A stretch of DNA of 64,000 bases from Limnohabitans sp. 63ED37-2 (GTDB taxonomy: Bacteria > Pseudomonadota > Gammaproteobacteria > Burkholderiales > Burkholderiaceae_C): the NCBI RefSeq assembly GCF_001412535.1, contig NZ_CP011774.1, forward strand, positions 2,289,501 through 2,353,500, written 5' to 3'. The notes under the pieces are model-generated. The model was not told the DNA's origin, ran no database searches, and saw only the letters and a list, made by a program, of their open reading frames with translations. The position numbers and the translations under genes are program-made. Positions 30,501 to 36,500 of this stretch are shown here, piece by piece (the stretch's first letter is position 1; every line of letters begins with the position of its first letter).

Positions 30501-33500
30501 GCCACCGTTGGGGGCGCTGGTGTTGGCGCTGTAGTCTTTGGTGGCGGTGATGGTGCCGGTGTTGCCTGCAGCGTCGGTGGCGAGCAAGCTGGCGTCGATG
30601 ACGGTGTCGCTGTCTGCGGCCAGGTCTGCGCCGGGCACGTTGATGCTGAAGGTGCCGCCGGTGACCAAGGTGCCAGTGAAGGTTTTGCTGTTGATGGTGA
30701 GCGTGACGGTGTCACCGGCTTTGAATTCGCCACGCGCGGTGCCGGTGATGGCAATAGTGGTGCCACTTTCGGCAGCGCTCAAGATGTTGTCGGCGGTGAC
30801 GTCGTTCAGCACCAAGCTGGTTTTGCCAGCGGCTGGGCTGGTGGGGTTGGTGCTTTCTTGTGCGGGGCCGGTGGTGTCGAGTGTGGCGCTGTCGGCGGTG
30901 CTGCTGGCACTGGTGTTGCCTGCGATGTCGCGCACCACGGCGGTGACGGTCAGGGCGGCGCCTTCGGCTGGTTTGGCGAAGGTGGTGGTGGCAAAACCGG
31001 CATCGATGTCGGCTTGCGTGAGGTTGATGGTGTTGGTGGTGGTGCCGTTGCTGAAGACGAGCAGGTCACCGGCGACGACTTTGGTTTTGTCAAAACTGCC
31101 TTTGACCGCGAAGTTTTGCGAGCTGCCCAGCTCGTTGCTGCTGACCAGGCCGTCGTTGTTGGCGTCGGTGGTGATTTCCACCGTGGGGGCAGCACCGCCG
31201 TTGGGGGTGTTGTCGTCCAAGGTGTAGAGCTTGTTGGCTGTGATGGCACCGGTGTTGCCAGCGGCATCGGTGGCGGTCAGGGTGGCGTCGATGGTTTTGT
31301 CGCCGTCGGCTTTGAGGTCTGCACCGCTGACGTTGATGCTGTATTGGCCACTGGCGTTGACGGTGCCGCTGAAGTTGCGGCCGTTGACGGTCAGGGTGAC
31401 GGTGTCGCCAGCTTTGAATTCGCCACGTGCGGTGCCCGTGATGGCCACGTTGGTGAGGGCCGATTCGGCCAGGTTGACGATGTTGTCGGCGGTGACGTTG
31501 TCAATGCTCAGGCTGGCTTTGCCCGCTGGGGGGTTGATGATGCTTTCGGGGCTGACGACGGGGGCCGGGCCGGTGGTGTCCAGGCGAGCGCTGTCGCTGG
31601 CGCTGACGGCGCCGTTATTGCCGACTTTGTCTTGCAGTTGGGCGGTGACGGTCAGGGTGCCGCCTTCGGCGGGTTTGCCAAAGGTGATGCTGGCAAAGCC
31701 GTTGATGATGTCCGTGGCGCTCAGTGTGACTGTCTCGGTCATGCTGCCGTCGTTGAAAATGACTTTGTCACCGGCCTCGACTTTGGTTTTGTCAAAGCTG
31801 GCACGCACGGTGAAGGTGTTGCTTTGGCCGATTTCGCTGCGGCTGACGAGGCCGTCGTTGTTGCTGTCGGTGGTGATGCTGACCGTAGGTGCTGCGCCGT
31901 CATTGGGGGCGATGGTGTCGGTCAGGTAAGTTTTGGTGGCCGAGATGGGCGCAAAGTTGCCGGCCGCATCGTGCGCATCCAGGGTGGCTGTAATGGTTTT
32001 GTCGCCGTCAGCGAGCAAGTCGGCACCGCGCACATTGATGCTGAAGCGGCCGTTGGTGGCCACTTCACCGGTGAAGGTTTTGCCGTTGATGGTGAGGGTG
32101 ACCACGTCGCCTGCGGTGAAGTCACCACGCGCTGTGCCTGTGATGGCAACATTGGTCTGTGCGCCTTCAACACCGCTGACGGTGTTGTCGGCGGTGACGT
32201 CGTCGAGGATCAGGCTGGTTTTACCTGCTGTAGGCGTCAGGGGTGTGGCGCCTTCTTCGGTGGGCGCGGTGGTGTCGATGGTGACCAGTTGGCTGTCGCT
32301 GATACCAGGGTTGCCTGCGGCGTCGCGCACTTGCATGAGGATGGTGGCGGTGCTGGTGAGTTGGTCGTCGCGTGCGCTGACGATGGTGCCGCTCACGCTG
32401 GTGGTGATGTCAATCCAGGTTGCGCCGTTGTCACGCGAGTAGAACAGTTTCTCGCCAGTGGCCAGGGCGGCGCTGAGCGTGGCGCTGATGGTCAAGCCAT
32501 CGTTGTCGTTGGTGATGAAGTCGCTGCCACTGACGCCGGTGTCGTTGGTGATGGCAGTGATGTTGACGGTGGTGGTCGGCGCTGTGGTGTCGACGGTGTA
32601 GTCCTGGGTGTCGGTGATGGTGCCCGTGTTACCGGCCAGGTCTGTGGCGGCCAGACTGGCCGTGACGGTTTTGGTGCCTGCATCGCGCAGGTCGGTGCCG
32701 GGCACGTTGATGCTGAACGCACCTTGGGCGTTGACGCTGCCGGTGAAGGTTTTGCCGTTGACCGCCAAGGTGACGACGTCGCCTGCGGTGAAGTCGCCAC
32801 GGGCGGTGCCGGTGATGGCAACGCTGGCTTGTGCGCCTTCGACTGAGTTGACGATGTTGTCGGCAGTGATCGGGGCGAGCGTGACGCTGGCTTTGCCCGC
32901 TGCGGCATCGGGCGTGAGCGGGGTGGTGTTTTCTTGTGTGGGCGCGCTCGTGTCGATGGTGACGAGCTGGCTGTCGGTGGCACCGGCATTGCCGGCCGCA
33001 TCGCGCACTTGCATGCGGATGGTGGTGGTGCTGGTGAGCGTGCTGTCGACATGGCTGACGGCGGTGCCGTTGACGCTGCCGGTGATGTCGGTCCAGGTGC
33101 TGCCGTTGTCTTTGGAGTAGAACAACTTCTCACCCGTGGCCAATGCGGTGCTCAGCGTGGCACCGATCGTCAGGCCGTTGTTGTCGCTGGTGGTGAAGTC
33201 GCTGTTGCTGGCACCGGTGTCTAGGCTGATGCGGGTGATGTCCACCGTGGTGAACGGACTTGTGGTGTCGGTGGTGTAGACCTGGGTGTCGGTGACGGTG
33301 CCGGTGTTGCCTGCTGCGTCTTTGGCGGCCAGGCTGGCGGCCACGGTCTTGTCGCTGTCGGCCAAGAGGTCAGCGCCGGGCACGTTGATGCTGAACGCAC
33401 CTTGGGCGTTGACGCTGCCGGTGAAGGTTTTGCCGTTGACGGTGAGTGTGACGACGTCACCTGCTGTGAACTCACCACGGGCGGTGCCGGTGATGGCGAC

Positions 33501-36500
33501 GTTGGCTTGCGCAGATTCGGTGGCGTTGACGATGTTGTCGGCGGTTACCGGATCGAGCGTGATGCTGGCTTTGCCCGCTGCAGCGCTGGGGTTGAGCGGG
33601 TCGGTGGTTTCCTGGCTGGGCGCTGTGGTGTCAACGGTGACCAGCTGCGTATCTTGGCCTGCCGCAGCGGTGTTGGTGCGGTTGCCTGCAGCGTCCACCA
33701 CCGTGGCAGTCAGGGTGTAGTTGCCGCTGGCGCGGGTGACGCCGGTGTTGTCCCATGTCCAGCTGCCGTTGGCAGCGGGTGTCACAAAAGTGCGGCCCAC
33801 TTCGATCCCTGAGGCGTCGGTCAAGACCAACTGCACGGCTGCGCCGTTGGCTGTGAAGCCTGACACGGTGCCCGAGTAGCTCAGTGTCTGGTCGCTGGTG
33901 ATGAAGTCGGACGTGCTGGTGCCTGTGTCTGTGCTGATGGCGGTGATGCTGACGGTGGCCGCGGTGTTGGGGTCGGTGCTGGTGCTGCCGTTGCTGTTGC
34001 TGTTGTTGCTGCCGCTGGCATCGATGGTGACGAGCTGGCTGTCTGTGGGCCCTGCGTTGCCGGCCGCGTCGCGCACTTGCATGCGGATGGTGGCAGTGCT
34101 GGTGAGTTGACTGTCCACGGCGCTGACAGCCGTGCCGTTCACGCTGGCGGTGATGTCGATCCAAGTTGCGCCGTTGTCACGCGAGTAGAAGAGTTTTTCT
34201 CCGGTGGCCAGCGGTGCGCTCAAAGTGGCGCTGACGGTCAGGCCGTTGTTGTCGCTGGTGATGAAGTCGGTGCTGCTGACGCCGGTGTCGTTGGTGATGC
34301 CCGTGATGTCCACCCTGGTGGACGGCGCTGTGGTGTCAATGGTGAAGGTTTGTGCGGTCGACGCGGGGCCGGTGTTGCCTGCCGGGTCGGTGGCGGTGCT
34401 GGTGATGCTGTGGGGACCTGCGGCCAGGGCTTGAGTGGGCGTGAAGCTCCAGGTGCCATCGGGGCGCACGGTGGTGGTGCCCAGCACGGTCTCGCCATCG
34501 CGGATGGTGACCACCGAGCCCGCTTCTGCGCTGCCGCTGATGGTGGGCGTGGTGTCGTCGGTGGTGCCGCCATTGGGCACGCTGCCTTGCACGGTGCCCA
34601 CATCGTCGTTCACGCTCAGACCCGAGGGGACTGACGGTGCGCTGGCGTCAATGGTCAATTTGAAGTTGGCTGTGCCGCTGGTGCCTGCGGCGTTGGTGGC
34701 GGATGCGCTGAAGTTGCGCTCGCCCGAGCTTTGCACGGGTGTCGTGAAGCTCCAGTTGCCGTTGGCGTCTGCGGTGGTGGTGCCCAGCACCGTGGTGCCC
34801 TCACGCAGCGTGACCACCGCGTTGGCCGTGGCTTTGCCCACCAAGGTGGGGGTGGTGTCGTTGGTGACGCCGTTGTCTGCCACATCGCCGGTGTTGGCCG
34901 CCACGTTGTCCACCGCTTTGGTGATGCTGACGATGACGGCGCTGGCGTCAACAGTAAAGCTCAGCGGGTCGCTGGTGCTGCTGTTGCCCGCTGGGTCTGT
35001 GACGGTTTGGGTGATGTTGTGCGGGCCGTTGCTCAAGGGCTCGGTGGGCGTGATGCTCCATGTGCCGTCGGGTCGGGCTGTGGTGGTGCCCAGCACGGTT
35101 TCGCCGTCGCGGATGACAACCACGGCACCGGGCTCGGTGGTGCCGGAGAACGTGGGGGTGGTGTCGTCTGTGGTGCTGCCACCGGCAATGGCGCCAGTGG
35201 TGGGGCCTACGTTGTCCGTGGCGGCAAAGCTAGGCTTGGCTGGGGCTGCGGTGTCCAGCGTGTAGGGGTAGGCGCCAGTGGGGGCGCTGGTGTTGCCAGC
35301 GGCATCCGTGGTGGTCGCGCTCAGGCTGATGGCGGGGCCTGTCAGGGCCGAGGTGGTGACGCTCCATTGGCCGTTCGTGCCAACGGTGGCGGTGCCCACG
35401 GGGGTGGTGCCATTGAAGACGGTGACCACGGTGCCGGGTGTGCCGGTGCCGTTGACGGTGGGGGTGTTGTCGTCGCTGGTCGTGCCCTTGGCGATGTTGC
35501 CTGTGACGCTGCCAACGTTGTCAGTGACGCTGGTGATGGCGGGGGCTGCTGGAGCGGTGGGGCTGGCATCTGCGGCAACAGTGAAGTTGCGTGCAGGAGA
35601 TGCAGGGCCTTCGTTGCCTGCGGCATCGACCGCTTTGGCGGTGAGGCTGTGTGCGCCGTTGGCCAGGGCGGTGACGGGGGTGAAGCTCCAGGCGCCGTTG
35701 GCGTCGGCAGTGGCCGTACCGATTTGGGTGGTGACGCCGTTGATGGTATCAAAGATTCTGACGGTGCTGCCGGCTTCGGCGGTGCCACTCAATGTGGGTG
35801 TGGTGTCGTCGGTGCTGGTGTTGTTGGCAATGCTACCCGTGGCAGCGCCGACGTTGTCGGTCAGGTCGCCAATGCCAGGAGCTGTCGGAGCGATGGTGTC
35901 GATGTCAACGTTAAAAGGTGCGCTGGTGCCGCCCGATGGGGTGGTGGCCGTGAAGCTGTGTGGGCCTTCGCTCAGGGCTGGCGAGGGTGTGAAGGACCAG
36001 CTACCGTCAGGGTTGACGGTGGTGGTGCCCAAGATGGTGTTGCCGTCGCGGATGGTGACTTGTTCACCCGGTGTGCCTCGGCCATTGAGGGTGGGAGTGT
36101 TGTCGTTGGTTTTGCCACCATTGTTCAGGCTCTCAACCGCATTGTTGGAATTGCCAGCATTGTCGGTCACGCTGCCAATGCTGGTGGCGGTGGCTGGAGT
36201 GGCGCTGAATGTCCAGGTGTTGTTGGCGTCGGCGCCGTCGGCATTGACGTTGCCTGCCGCATCGCTGAAGCGGGCACTAGCAACCGCCACAGACGTGGTG
36301 CTGCCTGTGGTTTTGGTGAAGGTGGCAGTGTAGCGGGTAAAGCCAGTGGTGGCGTTGCCGGTGCCTGGCACGCCTTGTAGAGTGCTCAAGGTGCCGCCGC
36401 TCAGGGTGATGTCGGCATTCGTGAGGTCGGTGCTGGGCTCCGACAGATCAAAGAATACGGTGGCCGTATCGCCGGCATTGAGCAAGCGCGTTTGGTCTGC

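Noticed and set aside
25539..32846. A 2,435-residue open frame on the plus strand
   Set aside because: It is antisense to the Ig-like array of the giant adhesin. Its Gly/Ala/Val/Asp-rich translation has no domain pattern, and it arises because the GC-rich repeated codons lack stops in that frame.
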